Both the position numbers and the translations under genes were made by a program. From Sphagnum compactum (Eukaryota; Bryophyta; Sphagnopsida; Sphagnales), in assembly GCA_965153455.1 (NCBI GenBank), contig OZ234494.1:26403354-26467353 (forward strand): 64,000 nucleotides of DNA, read 5' to 3'. Shown here in pieces: positions 23,005 through 34,929 of this stretch. The notes under the pieces were generated by a model. It worked only from the letters and a program-made list of their open reading frames with translations. It did no database searches and was not told the origin of the DNA. Positions within the stretch are counted from its first letter, which is position 1, and each line of letters opens with the position of its first letter.

Positions 23005-24850
23005 TTCACACTCTTGTTCACTTGCTCCCCAAATGACATCATTCGACTCCTGCATGTTTCACATTTTGTGTGAGAATGTGTTTGACTTCACTTGGTTTAT
23101 CCCATGCCTTGAACTTACTTTTAAATTTACATGACTTGCTTTGTCTTAACTTTGGCCACAAACTCAAGTTTAAGCTTGCGATGCAACATGCCATTCAACT
23201 CATGCCAATAATACAAGAACACATGGCATATTCACAAGTTGTACATGTAGATCTTATTATAGAAATTAATAGACGTTTTTCAAAATAACATTTGCTAATC
23301 TCCTTGATCATGAGACATTCTTATGGTTAAACCAATCTTGTAAACACACTTACCCCTTTTGAATAAATCATTTTATGAATATGCTGCCAACAAAAAAGGT
23401 GATCTTTCCATCCATTAATTAAATCTTTATTTGTGGAGCTCATTTTTGTAAATTATGTCATAGAAGATAATTTTCATCACATCAACATTTCAATGACAAT
23501 CTATTTAGATGCCTAATCATTCCATGAAGTTTTCACACATCCCCACATTGTGTTAAAGTATAGTAAGATTTTCAATCTTCTATCCAAATTCAATAAACCA
23601 CACCTATGAAATTATTAGTATTGGTACCTAGATTTATTCCTTGTAACATCAACGCTATTACATAGTACAAGGAGGTCAACATATTGAGTTTCATATAACA
23701 CAATTAAATTTCATGCATGAAAACAAATCACCTAAAAAACTAATTATAATTCAAAAAGGCTTGAATTGCAAGTAATATAATCCCAAATTAGGTGATTGGT
23801 TTCATGCATATGTGATGCACTTGATGAAATCTCCCATTATCATAATTGGTGATGGTCTTTTAACATTTGAATAAATTTTTATTAATTGTATTATTTACAT
23901 GTTTTCACAATTCTTGTTTAGGTGATCAATCTTAAGGAGGGTGGTTTAAGAACTTTGTGAGGTATTTGGACTAGACCAAAGATTCATCATTATGTAATTA
24001 TGATAAATTCATAAGAAACAACAATGACTTGAAATGCAAGTTGGGAACAAAGCATATTATAATTTATTTACTCCCAAGGCATAACAAAATTTTATTTTGT
24101 TTTGTAGCAATAATTTTTTATTTTTCATTTTTTAATCAAAATTTAAAAAATTAGAAAAAAGGAGATTTTTTTTTGAAAATAGCCACCACAAATATTTGAC
24201 ACAACTTTCAACCATTTTAACAATCAAAGTAGTCAATTTGCACCCAAAACCCAACCAAAATGCCATCTCACAATTAACAACTTCCCCACAAAATAAGAAA
24301 GCTAAATATTTCATAAGAGGACTTAGCCAAGTTTAGAGCGAAGTACGATTCTTTTGGGAACCCTGCTGTGTTCTGGCCACATACTAAAGGTATGGTGTAA
24401 ATCTAGTAAATTCAAAAAAATTCCTCGAAATATGGTAAATTTATGCCATTAAGAAATAAAATCTGTGTAAGATTTGTAACCTATTTTCTGTGACCACATG
24501 GAATTCTTTTCCCAAAAAAGCATAATTGGATATTGAATATTGAGAAGCTATTATTCTCATACATGTATCATATGTATACCATTTATTATTATTTTAATAT
24601 TGAGACTATGCCTTTGAATGAGATTTTTATGCACCTTTTATCTTTTCCCAAAGAAATGTGATAAGTTCCTTAACTTTTCCATTCATTGTGCAAACTTCCA
24701 AAAATTATAATGCCTTGAAACTACCTCGCATGTCTTCCTAGGAAAATGTGACCTGGGCTTGCGTGACTTTTTTTTTATCCATAAGGCAACCTTTTGCAAA
24801 TTTTAAAACATTTCATGCAAATTGGATATTGATGAAGCTGAACAAATATT
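23005..24850. repeat. Dispersed repeat family R1, copy B
   Basis: This matches copy A (16,985-18,260) in the same order, with an extra insertion of about 600-700 bp around 23,850-24,530. A tail of the same homology appears again at about 25,280-25,420, so the element is interrupted. No open frame is kept. Confidence 0.7.
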
Positions 24851-25507
24851 AAATTGATAGAAAATTTCCCTTAGTGTTTTTTCTTTCAATTTAATAAAAT
24901 TATGTTTTCCAAAGTGGCAATTTTTTGGCTGAAAGGACCCATTTTTACACACTTTTCCAAGTTTTCTTAGTAATCGGTCTTTTAAAGATAGGAGGAGTTC
25001 ACCAAAAGCAATTCAACTGAGTGGCACGAAGGAAGAGATACCTTTCCCGTGAAAAACGTGCTGAACTCCAAGAGGAAAGGTTTCTCCCGGGTTATCTTGG
25101 ATGCTTGAAGAGCTCCAAGGAAGTGGGGTCAAGTTCCTTTATTGGGGTGTCCCAATAGTCATCTTTTTCTTTAAAAATTATTCCAAATTGAAGCTGAATG
25201 TTGAGAAAATGAATAAAATTTTATAATAAAAATGTAAATCTCCAACACATTTGGGACGGAAACTAGACTATTTCCCCTCAAAGGATTGGTTCTTGACAAG
25301 TGCACAACATCATCAAAAATTGTCTAATCCGAAGCATGTTCAAAGAATTTGTCATAACTCAAGTGTGTTCACAAAATTTGAGGAATACTTTTATGTGTAG
25401 CAAATGAAACACAATGCTCGCATATTATGTGTAGGGAAAAGCTCCAGGGGGAGGGGCTTTATGGGAGTAAGGGCCTTGTGAGACACAACAGAACAAAATC
25501 AATGTTG

Positions 25508-25660
25508 TTAATTAATTAATTAATTAATTAAGTATCCTGTGATACCCAAAAAAAAAAAAAACAGAAACATCAGCAGGCATTTCAAAAAATGTAATATGAC
25601 AACCTTACCCTAATTTTATGTGATCCAATAAAACAATGTATATATATATATATATATATT
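25508..25660. repeat. Microsatellites: (TTAA)n, A-run and (TA)n
   Basis: A TTAA tetranucleotide repeat at 25,508-25,531 is followed by an A run near 25,549-25,561 and a TA dinucleotide repeat at 25,639-25,660. Confidence 0.85.
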
Positions 25661-25748
25661 AGTATGTAAAACAATATAAATATAAAACAATGTAAAAAAT
25701 GTGATTTCTACTTAAGAAGGGGAAATTTCATAATGTTTTTGATGCTAA

Positions 25749-26848
25749 GCCAGCTAAATGGCCCATTGCAAAAAAAAACTATCAAAATATACACCCACAA
25801 CTAATTCATATGACTTTGCAAGAAAGTATAGTCATTCAAGGTAATAAAATTATTTATAAAGTGAGAAAAACAACACTAGAACACAGAGTTATCATAATTA
25901 GGTGAAATTCAAAAAAATAAAAACCTACCCAAAAAAAAGAAAAACATTAGCATTCAAGGGTAGGGGGACCTCAGTTTTTGTGGTGAACTATGTTTCACCC
26001 TGTCTTTCCTTTTTCTTTAGGGCCTCCACTGTTGCTGCATATATTTTCACTGCTCCTACTAGTAAAGCTAGTATAATTAGTCTTGAACCTTGTGCATTAA
26101 ATGCTCATTTTCAACATTCCATTCCCAAATTTAATAAAAACATTTTACTTTATGGATACCCCTGAAAGAAGGATTTGGGGTGAAAGGAGGCCCAAAGACA
26201 AGGGTGACTTTACAAATAATTTCAGTATTTACACTTACATGCCCCAAAACATTTACACAAGGCTCTGTAAGTGTAAATGATTTACATGCCATATATACAA
26301 CTATTGACACTTACACATACAATGCTGGTTTTTACAAACAAATTGAAACCATCAAAATCCATGAAAATGGCACGAAGGTTACCAGTCACCCTAATGAATG
26401 GAGTCAATGTACTCCACAAATCTGAAACATCGGATCTTGGATCATCAAATGAACATTCTATGTGTGATAAAAGCATGGGATGTCTATTTGGGCTCGGATG
26501 CTGCTTTATGCAGAGTCATAACCATTTTTGTGCGCATAAGTGTCAATAGGTGTATATCTGGCATGTAAATCTTGTGTTAAGTGTCAATCATTTAGTTTTA
26601 CACATTTAAACTTTTTACACTTACACTTATATTATTATTGTGTATAAATTTTTTTTTGACATTTAGACAAGGACAATGTAAATATTTGTCAAATAAATTT
26701 ACATGACCCTTTGTAAATGTTTTGCGACGTGTAGAGGTATATATTATATACCCTAAATGAATATGTTTTCTTACAAATTCATATAAATTAGTTGTGGGTG
26801 CATCCCGAAGTTCAATTTTATTTTTTTGCAATAGGCCACTTGGATGGG
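25749..26848. mobile_element. Candidate non-autonomous element with ~80 bp terminal inverted repeats
   Basis: The left end (25,749-25,828) and the reverse complement of the right end (26,767-26,848) share GGCCCATTGCAAAAAAA-like sequence, ACACCCACAACTAATT and ATATGACTTTGCAAGAAA-like sequence. That gives imperfect inverted repeats around a ~1.1 kb body. The body holds many TTTACACTTACA-like motifs and the 18.3-kb shared segment. No transposase frame is seen. A further diverged right-end copy lies at about 27,075-27,155. The superfamily is unknown; target-site duplications are not clear. Confidence 0.55.
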
Positions 26849-27833
26849 CCCTTCACAAAAAATCACAATACTTCGATATTTTTCAAACATCAGCATTTTT
26901 TACCAATATGGGACTATGGTGGTGCTACTCTAAAAAATATCTTGAATGCACAATTTGCCCCACCTTATTGTTTGAGTAAAATTTTTGTTCTTAACTTTGT
27001 TCATCATCATTTTTGGCCTAAGTTTTTTCAAGAGTTTAGGTACTTATTGTGATTCATATTAATTAATTAAATTAATTATGGTGCATCCGAAAGCACAAAT
27101 GTTTTGATGGTTTTTTTTTTTTTTTTCAATGGACCATTTGGTTGATCTATCACAAAAACATTATGAAATCCTCCCCTCTCCCCAAATAGAAATCACTTTT
27201 TTTACATTGTTTTACATAGCTGCATAAAATCAGATAAGTATACATGTTTTTACACTTACATGAACCTAAGTGAATATTAGACACTTACATGAAATGTAAA
27301 ATAAATTTTAGTACGAGATTTACACTTACACAAAGTGTAAGTCCTAAACCATTTACAAACACAATACTGGTCACAACCAGAAATGGCTACCAAGTGCCCA
27401 TTCTGCTTCTAAAGTGTTACTTTTAAAGTCATGGAATGGGCTATGAGCAGCCAATTCTGCTAGGGGCATACTCATGGGGCTTGCCCTACTGGGTTCTGCC
27501 AGTGATGGCTTCTGTTGCAGAAATTGGCAGTCATCCGATTCTACTAGGTGCACCATCGCCAAGCTCGCTTGAATTTGGTTACCTAGTGATGCATTACTTA
27601 GTAACAGTTTTCATATGGTCTTTTCTGTTTCTTTTTAGTCCCCTTACAACACACAATGGAGAGGTTCCTCTTGACCTAACCATTGTTCAGAATCCATATG
27701 CCCATTGTGCCAAATTCACAATGCCCATCATACAATGAAAATCAGTATGTATTGGAATGTGCCACATCCAGGCCATTCTGCCCATTCAGAAATTTCGGCT
27801 CACCCGCCCGGGCTCATGTGAATTTGTCACAGG
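26849..27833. other. AT-rich repeat-derived spacer
   Basis: It carries an extra terminal-repeat-like block (27,075-27,155) and more TTTACACTTACA-like motifs (27,240-27,340). From about 27,370 the base composition rises, but no convincing gene is visible. Confidence 0.4.
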
Positions 27834-28121
27834 CATCTCATCATGCACAATGACTTGTACTTGGCAAACTCTATCATACAGTGTGCAGCCTTAGAGCATC
27901 TCCACCAGTGCTCAGTATCTGACTCCAGACATCTCATCATGCACAATGACTTGTACTTGGCAAACTCTATCATACAGTGTGCAGCCTTAGAGCATCTCCA
28001 CCAGTGCTCAGTATCTGACTCCAGACATCTCATCATGCACAATGACTTGTACTTGGCAAACTCCGTAATACAGTGTGCAGCCTTAGAGCATCTCCACCAG
28101 TGTTCAGTATGTGACTCCAGA
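27834..28121. repeat. Three tandem copies of a 96-bp unit that includes a MITE end
   Basis: Units start at 27,834, 27,930 and 28,026. The first two are almost identical; the third has a few changes. Each unit is ~55 bp of unique flank (CATCTCATCATGCACAATG start) joined to AGAGCATCTCCACCAGTG and the next ~20 bp, which is the left terminus of the adjoining MITE. Because 96 is a multiple of three, open frames run through on both strands; these are not genes. Confidence 0.9.
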
Positions 28122-28457
28122 CAGTAAAACTTATTGTGAAAAATTCAAAATGTGTCGGTTTAGCTCAAGAAATTGGTTTTTCTGCACCAAATTGTGCAGC
28201 TTGCCCTGGCTGGTAAAAGGCGCAAAACAGTTGTGCACCTCCAAAACAGAGTGTAATAATTTGGCCTTGACTGCGGCTCAGTATTTCTGATTGGTCGATC
28301 ATAATGATCCAGGTGGTTTGCTATTAGTAGTTCCCACATCTGTGCATTTCTAGTTACAGTTTTATTGGTGGGGTTGCCAAAAAAAAAAAAACAACTAAAC
28401 TTAGACATTTCATTTTATGATCCAGAGTGACATACTGAGCACCGGTGGAGATGCTCT
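28085..28457 (-). mobile_element. PIF/Harbinger-like MITE, copy 1
   Basis: About 370 bp with ~45 bp terminal inverted repeats (AGAGCATCTCCACCAGTG left, CACCGGTGGAGATGCTCT right). It is flanked by a 3-bp CTT or overlapping TTA. The interior matches the element at 42,239-42,608 in reverse orientation along its whole length (for example GGCAACCCCACC and TGATCGACCAAT read on the minus strand). Termini of this kind with 3-bp target duplications are typical of PIF/Harbinger MITEs (known). No coding capacity. Confidence 0.8.
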
Positions 28458-28743
28458 CTTACGTCGATGTGCAGGGTACTGGTCTATCACCGGCGGTCGG
28501 CAATTATTATAGACATATCTGATGCAATGTTTTTTTTCTACAAAATTTGTCGGTTTTGGACCAACAATTTGTGAAAATTTTGGAGAATTCATTTTTTAAT
28601 TTCTACTACGACTAATTTTGTCTGAATTTTTTTTTTAAAGTACTTGCCAAATTTTTGATATCACAACATTGGGAAAAAAAAAATCTGGGAACTCAAATTA
28701 TTTGAAAAAGGAAAGAAAATATCCAACAATTGCAATTTAATAC

Positions 28744-28947
28744 AAGGGGGTGTGTCACACTGTGGCCTTGCCATTTACATTAAAAAGTATATTAAGGCAA
28801 AAGAAGAGTTATGGAAACTCAAATATAATCTTCAAAAAAATCCTCTGGAAGAAAAACCAAAGTCCTTCAAGTTTCAACACAAGCCAAAATATCATCTTTC
28901 AAAAAATACTCATATAAAAATAGACCTATTACCTAGGAGCCAATAGG
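28744..28947 (+). repeat. Dispersed repeat family R3 (LTR-like end), copy 1
   Basis: It starts at GGGTGTGTCACACTGT and continues through TTGCCATTTACATTAAAAAG and AAGTTTCAACACAAGCCAAA to CCTAGGAGCCAA. The same order is found in reverse orientation at 59,802-60,034. A TGTGTCACAC start would fit an LTR terminus, but no matching partner LTR or primer-binding site was found. Confidence 0.65.
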
Positions 28948-29389
28948 TAATTTATTGTAATTGTAATTGTGATTGTAATTACCATTATAATTAATTTCTA
29001 TTCCTAATTATAATTATTTTAAATTCTTATTATATATAATTCTTCTGAAAATTGAGCTGTAGAGATTCCTTCAACAACCTCCTGAACAAGAAGAAGAAGC
29101 TACATTACTTTAATTAAAATAATGAAAAATCACAAGTTGGTCACGGAGGCAAGAAACATGTGAGTTAAAAAGATTTCAGAATTGAAATCACATGTTCGTT
29201 CTGTTGATGACAAAGTGAGCAAAAAAGTAATATAAAATAAAATATTTTTTAAATTAAAGTACGGAAAGAAAAAAAAAACTAAAAAAAAAGAGATTCCATC
29301 GCATCTCATTAGACTAGAGTTCTTATATAAAGACACAAATGCAATCTTTTGAGTGCAAAATTTGTTGCAGAATTGTTGACAATTTCGTT

Positions 29390-29970
29390 TTTTTTTTTTG
29401 CAGAATTTTGTGTTTATTGTTGGAGTTTGTTGCAATCTTTGCAGTTCAGAAGAAGAGGAATTTTTGGCAGAATTGTTGGAAAAGATTTTGTTGTAGAATT
29501 TTGTGTTATTTTTGAGTTTGTTGCAATTTTTGCAGTTCAGAAGAAGTGGAATTTGTTGCAGAATTGTTGCACAAAATTTTGTTGCAGAATTTTTTTTGTT
29601 ATTTTGAGTTTGTTGCAATTTTTGCAGTTCAGAAGAAGAGGAATTTGTTGCAGAATTTTTCTGTTGTTTTGAGTGTGTTGCAGCATTCTTTTTTGCAGGT
29701 TGAAGAATTTTTGTTTTGTTTTGGAGTGTGAAATTGCAGCTGTCTCTTTGCACTTTCAGGAGAAGAGACTTTGCTGCAGAATTTTGTGTTGTTTTGAAGT
29801 GTGTTGCAGCGAAAAAATTTGCAGTTCAGTAGAAGTGAATTTTTTTAGTTGTTTTTGGAGCGTGTTGCAGCAATCATTTTGCAGTTCAGGAGAAGAGAAA
29901 TTTATTTCAGATTTTTGTTGTTGTTTTGGAGTGTGTTGCAGCAATCTTTGGAGGCTCAAGAGAAGAGATA
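29390..29970. repeat. Degenerate ~92-bp then ~60-bp tandem repeat
   Basis: The core GCAGTTCAGAAGAAG recurs at 29,441, 29,532 and 29,624 (91-92 bp apart), then as shorter variants near 29,757, 29,821, 29,881 and 29,951 (about 60 bp apart). Each core is preceded by TTGTTGCA-type runs. Repetitive peptides can be read on both strands, but codon content follows the repeat, so I do not call a gene. Confidence 0.75.
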
Positions 29971-30389
29971 GAGCTGAAAGGCGGAGACGGCGGCATTTTT
30001 GCAGCGAACATGACAGGAACGGAGTCTCAAGAAGCTGCTGTTGTTACCGAGGTAATGATAGTACTAGACAAAGCTCTTTTAGAAGAAGAAACACTCAAGA
30101 GATGACGTGACAAGGGACTCCGGAGGAAGGAAGAAAAGAAAAGAGAAGAAAGAATAAGGAAGGATGTTGTACCGTTGTATTGAAGATTTGTATGCAGATC
30201 CGATTTCCATGCAAACATGGATTTCCATTTCTTGATCGGAATATCTCTTGATGATGACGGCTCTATTATCCTGTTGTTGATTTCGTGATTTTGTTTTGTA
30301 ATCTTTTGTTCGGAGTGTTTTGTACTCCTTGATTCTCGATGCGCATTCTCGTGGTGTCATGCCGCACGTACTTCTGTCATGCACTTTTT

Positions 30390-31040
30390 CTTGTTGGCTC
30401 TCCTTTTCAGGGGAGAGACATGGGGATGCACCCAGAAATGGGCCAAAGTTTGGTAGTCCTACATTCTAGGGTCATATGGAGTCCACTATAGACAGTATTT
30501 CCTGCATAAGTGAAGGATCCACTCGCTGCTCACCATGGTGTTTCCAATTTAGTAGTTTGTATACTTATCAACCTTATGGCTGTCATATGGGCAGAGCCAT
30601 TATGTGAGGAGCTGCTTGTTGGCTCTGCCCTTCAGCAGGGTAGAGACATTGTGGCGGATCCAGAAAGGGGCCAAAGTTGGCATTCCTACATTCTAGGGTC
30701 ATGTGGAATCCGCTATAGAGCCCTTCAGCAGGGTAGAGACATTGTGATACATCCAGAAAGGGATCAAAAGGGTCGTGTGAAGTCCACTATACTGCCCTTC
30801 AGCTGGGTAGAGACATTGTGATGCATCCAGAAAGGGGACAACGATTTGGTATTCCTACATTCTAGGGTCATTGGAGTCCACTATAGAAACTTTTCCAGCA
30901 TAAGTGAAGGATCCACTTGGGGTTCAGCATGGTGATTACCACCATGTATCTCCAATTTAGTATGCTGAATACCTTTCATCCTAATGGATGTCATTTAAAG
31001 GGCAGAGCCCTTATGTGATGAGCTGCTTGTTTGATGCTGG
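30390..31040 (+). repeat. Complex direct repeat array upstream of the invertase
   Basis: Module A (TAGAGACATTGTG...CCAGAAAGGGG...CATTCTAGGGTCAT...CCACTATAG) occurs four times, starting near 30,411, 30,641, 30,734 and 30,808. The third is shortened. Module B (CATAAGTGAAGGATCCACT ... GAGCTGCTTGTT) occurs at about 30,505-30,620 and 30,900-31,035. The order is A-B-A-A-A-B. The array ends about 20 bp before the first supported invertase exon. Confidence 0.75.
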
Positions 31041-31056
31041 TTTGCCTCTGTAATAG

Positions 31057-34000
31057 GTCCAGGATCATGAGGAGGAGCTGCAGCAGCCACAAAAGCATCT
31101 GCACAGGACATCATTCCATTATCAGCCAGTCAAGAACTGGATGGGAGGTAAGGGAAGCAATGCTTTATTGACCTCGAAATGAACTTCTTTTGTCAGAAAC
31201 AGAGGTTTGTTGCCTTGATTCCTCTCTTGTTTTTCACAAGATTCTTCTTTGTGCATTCCTCAAATCATTAGGGGCCATGTTATCTAAGCTGATGGTTGCA
31301 TATTATTTCACCTCTTATCTAATTTTTCGCAAGTTCCCTACAGATCGGAAATTGTTGCAAGTTATTGAACTGTTTTTCTGCATGACATGTGGGTGGTTGA
31401 ACATGGAACGCTGGCGATCTGCAAGATCCTAATGGTAAGTTCTCACATTCCTCTGTACAACCCAATCCATCCTGCTTTGTAGCTAAATTGAAATCCTGAT
31501 TTTCCCAATATCAGAAGCTGAAATCTAGTTGAAGTCTTTTCAATCTTTGCAGTTAATGTGGTCGCAAATCAATGAGCGACCCAAAACATGCTTCTTGGGA
31601 GACATGCTGTAGCTCTGTGAATTCTTCAGTTTGCAGATAAATGAATATGCAAGGATGATGATCTGCATTACAGTGCAAAATATTCTAAAACATTTCTGAC
31701 TTTTGGTGTAAGTATATGCAATCTCTTTTGATTTCTACAGGTTTTTGACAGCAAATTCATGATTTTTTTTGCTGTGTGTTTACAGCTCCCATGTACTACA
31801 AGGGATACTACCACGTGTTCTACCAATACAACTCTGTTGCAGCAGTGTGGGGCAACATGAGTTGGGGCCATGCTGTCTCCAAAGATCTCATTCACTGGCT
31901 CCATTTGGAGAGTGCAATGGAGCCTGACCAGTGGTATGATGCTAGGGGAGTATGGTCAGGCTCAGCTACCATAGACCCTGATGGCATCCCCTTTGTTCTG
32001 TACACAGGTCACATGATCAGGCCTAATCTTTGGTGTTCTATCTGTTTCTCGTATTCATATTAGGGGATAAGAGTCTACATTTTCCATGCTAAATAAGAGT
32101 GTTTTGGAATCTTTGGGCTTCCTTTGCAAGGTCATGAACTCATTTCTTGCATTGAAATTATAGACTTGTGCTTAGGCCCTTTAGTCCTCTTGCAAGTGGC
32201 AGTGGGTTGAAATCCCAACATGTCCTTGCAAGATGTTGCATTACATGTTTGTGTTGTAAGGCTCTCATGGTTTATTTTTCTGTGGGTTTTTGGCGGTTTA
32301 GGTCAGGCTGAAGAAAAATTACAGCAGATGCAAAACATGGCAGTGCCTGCAGACCCTTCAGACCCTCTTCTCAGAAAGTGGGTGAAGGTACCCCAGAATC
32401 CTATCCTCAAAGCTCACCCAGGTGTTGCTGAGCATTGCTTCAGGGATCCGTCAACTGCCTGGCAGCTGTCAGATGGTGGCTGGGTTGTCATAGTGGGTGC
32501 AATGATAGATGGTGCTGGAGTTGCCCTGCAGTACAGGAGCACAGATCTGAAGCAGTGGGAGCTGGAAGAGAAGTGGTTACATTCATGTGCCAAAGGTGGA
32601 ATGTGGGAGTGTGTTGATTTCTTCCCAATCAACTATGATATGCCAACTGACCTTACAGACACTCAGAAATATGTCTTCAAAGCAAGTGTGTTTGATGAGA
32701 CACTTGATTACTACACAGTAGGCACTTATGATGAGGTTGCTCAGAAATTTACCCCTGATGATCCAAAGCTTGATATTGGGCGTGGATTCCGCTTAGACTA
32801 TGGGAAGTACTATGCTGCAAAATCATTTTTTGACCCTATGAAAAACAGACGGATTATGTGGGCTTGGGTGCATGAATCTTGCACAGAAGAAATGAACATT
32901 CGGAGGGGTTGGTCATCTCTTCTGGTAAGATGTCCTTCCCTTACTCTTTTCTATTGAGTTGCAGCACATCAAATTCAAAGAGTTTAAGTTGCAGGATTTT
33001 TTGGGTTCACTCACCAATGTTCTTTTCTGCATTTTTGTAGGGGATTCCACGGACACTTGCATTGGACAGCAAGACAGGTGTCAACCTCATTCAGTGGCCC
33101 ATTGAGGAAGTTGAGTCTTTGAGGGGGCACAAGGTGTCCCAGACAGATCTGAAGCTTGATGCAGGTGCTGTTGTGGAAGTCCAGGGCGCTAAAGGTGATC
33201 AGGTGAGCACAAAGGTTCAGATTGAAATAATTATTACATCCCATCTGAATGGTCAAGTGCACTGTAGACCTGGCATTGTCATAATTCTTGCAGCAGATGA
33301 TTTGGATAGGGCTTGCCAGCAATTTTGTGAATAGTTGGACTATTGATGGAATCTGAAATAGTAGCAATCATTGTCTGACTATGTGTAGTTGGACGTGGAG
33401 GTAGTTTTCGAGTACCCAGATTTATCAACTGTGGGAGTGACAGATGAAGCCACACTGAATGATGAATGCAAAGGTAGTCAGGGTGGGTATGCACGTCAGG
33501 GCATTTTCGGACCTTTTGGTCTGTTCGTCTTAACAGATGAGAACTTCCAGGAACAAACAGCTCTGTTTTTCTACATTGGGTGTTCAAGTAATGGCCAGTG
33601 GACTGTAAGATTTTGCAATGACCAGAGCAGGTATGATAAAGGTCTAAAAGAAGATACTGCCCACTACCTCTCTTCTAGCCAATGTTCAGATTCTTACAGG
33701 CAAATGCACTGTGAAAGCAGTCCCAGAAACTGATTGTTATTTAGACATTAAATAGCAAGAAAAACCTAATTTTGCACATGCATATTGCACAGATCATCTT
33801 TGCTACCTGACCTCGACAAACCCATATGTGGCAGTTCTGTGACGGTTTTACCCACAGAAGATTTTTTGGCGCTCCGCGTACTTGTGAGATTCTCCTAACT
33901 CATGCTGAGAATAAATCACATTTCATCAGGTCATACATTCATAGAGGTTTGCAGATGAGTGTAGAAAATGTGCAATTTTGCCAGGCAATTTTCAAACAAT

Positions 34001-34391
34001 TTGTTGATTTGCAGAGCTGCTGTACCAAAATGGCTCGTATTGTTTCCCTGTGAATACAGGATATGTTTGAAAGCACTGCATTGAATATTGCTTGTAGCCA
34101 TGAACATGATTGTTCCTTAGTTATGTGTAGAGATTCTGAAAGGTTCTTTCAATCAGAAATGACTTGTCTTTCTTTTCTATTACTGTGAATTTGTTATGTG
34201 TCTAGGTGGACCGGTCTATAGTCGAATGCTTTGTGCAAGGTGGGCGTATGGCAGTCACATCACGGGTGTATCCAATTGTGGCTGTTGACAATCTGGCAAA
34301 CCTCTATCTCTTCAACAATGGAATGACCCCCATTACTGTACGGAGCATCACTGCCTACCAGATGAAACATGTCACAATGCACTCAATATAG
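31057..34391 (+). CDS. Acid beta-fructofuranosidase (invertase, GH32), 5' exon uncertain
   Basis: Cleaves sucrose to glucose and fructose. Exons: 31057-31147, 31426-31434, 31786-32007, 32302-32924, 33041-33202, 33389-33630, 33793-33883, 34206-34391. Phases close over 541 codons. The second exon is the 9-nt mini-exon typical of plant invertases, supplying the core of DPN. Motifs: WMGDPNAP (nucleophile Asp region), FYQYN, WSGSAT, FRDPST (transition-state Asp), WECVDFFP (acid/base Glu). V rather than P in WECVDF points to the vacuolar type. The usual NDPNG reads GDPNA here, so the flanking Asn and Gly are changed while Asp, RDP and EC remain. The first listed exon has no in-frame Met and follows a stop at 31,054-31,056, so a signal/anchor exon must lie upstream or be lost. 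A candidate exon, ATG at 30,010 to donor at 30,052, is in phase but gives no signal peptide. Confidence 0.85.
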
Positions 34392-34929
34392 CCATTGCAC
34401 ACAAATGTGCCCACTTTCTCCCTGGACCATATCTTCAGATCCACAATAATGCACCCTAAATCTCCCTCCTCCATGGGTGCTTTCGACAGGCTGGATATTT
34501 TTCTTGAGCTTCACTCTTTCTGGAGAATAGTAACTTCATGAATGGTTTGCATGCTGGGCACATGTCCATCATGGATATTGATTAAATTGTGTTAAGATAG
34601 TGACAATGTATCCTACATTTGTTGCTCATACACATGCACATTGGGGTGCAAAATCTTTGTAGAATATCCATGCTGTCTTTAGACGAGTATGTTCCTGTAT
34701 CTTAGTCTATTCAGTTCAACAATAATTCTGAGCTTGCATTCTGCGAGAGTACAAGGTATGACACCAGTTGCAATTTTTGCATTTAGATGAGTTTGTAATT
34801 TATGCAGATTGAATTAGTTGAAAGCAACAGGGGAAAATACATTAATGGGGCAATAAGAGAAGCCACTAAAGAGCAACCTGTACCCCTAGGGTGGACTGAA
34901 CAGCAAATTTTGAATGAAGAAAAGTCAAA
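34392..34929 (+). other. Invertase 3' UTR and spacer
   Basis: AT-rich sequence after the invertase stop, probably containing its 3' UTR. No other gene is seen. Confidence 0.4.

Noticed and set aside
27834-28121. CRISPR-like array
   Set aside because: The units are contiguous 96-bp tandem repeats without spacers, in a plant nuclear context.
27827-28127. Open frames on both strands with repeated 32-residue units
   Set aside because: They only reflect the 96-bp tandem array, whose length is a multiple of three.
29130-30110. Frames of 100-200 codons on both strands (Asn/Lys/Cys-rich or Phe/Leu-rich)
   Set aside because: They follow the ~92-bp and ~60-bp degenerate tandem repeats; no domain and no consistent start.
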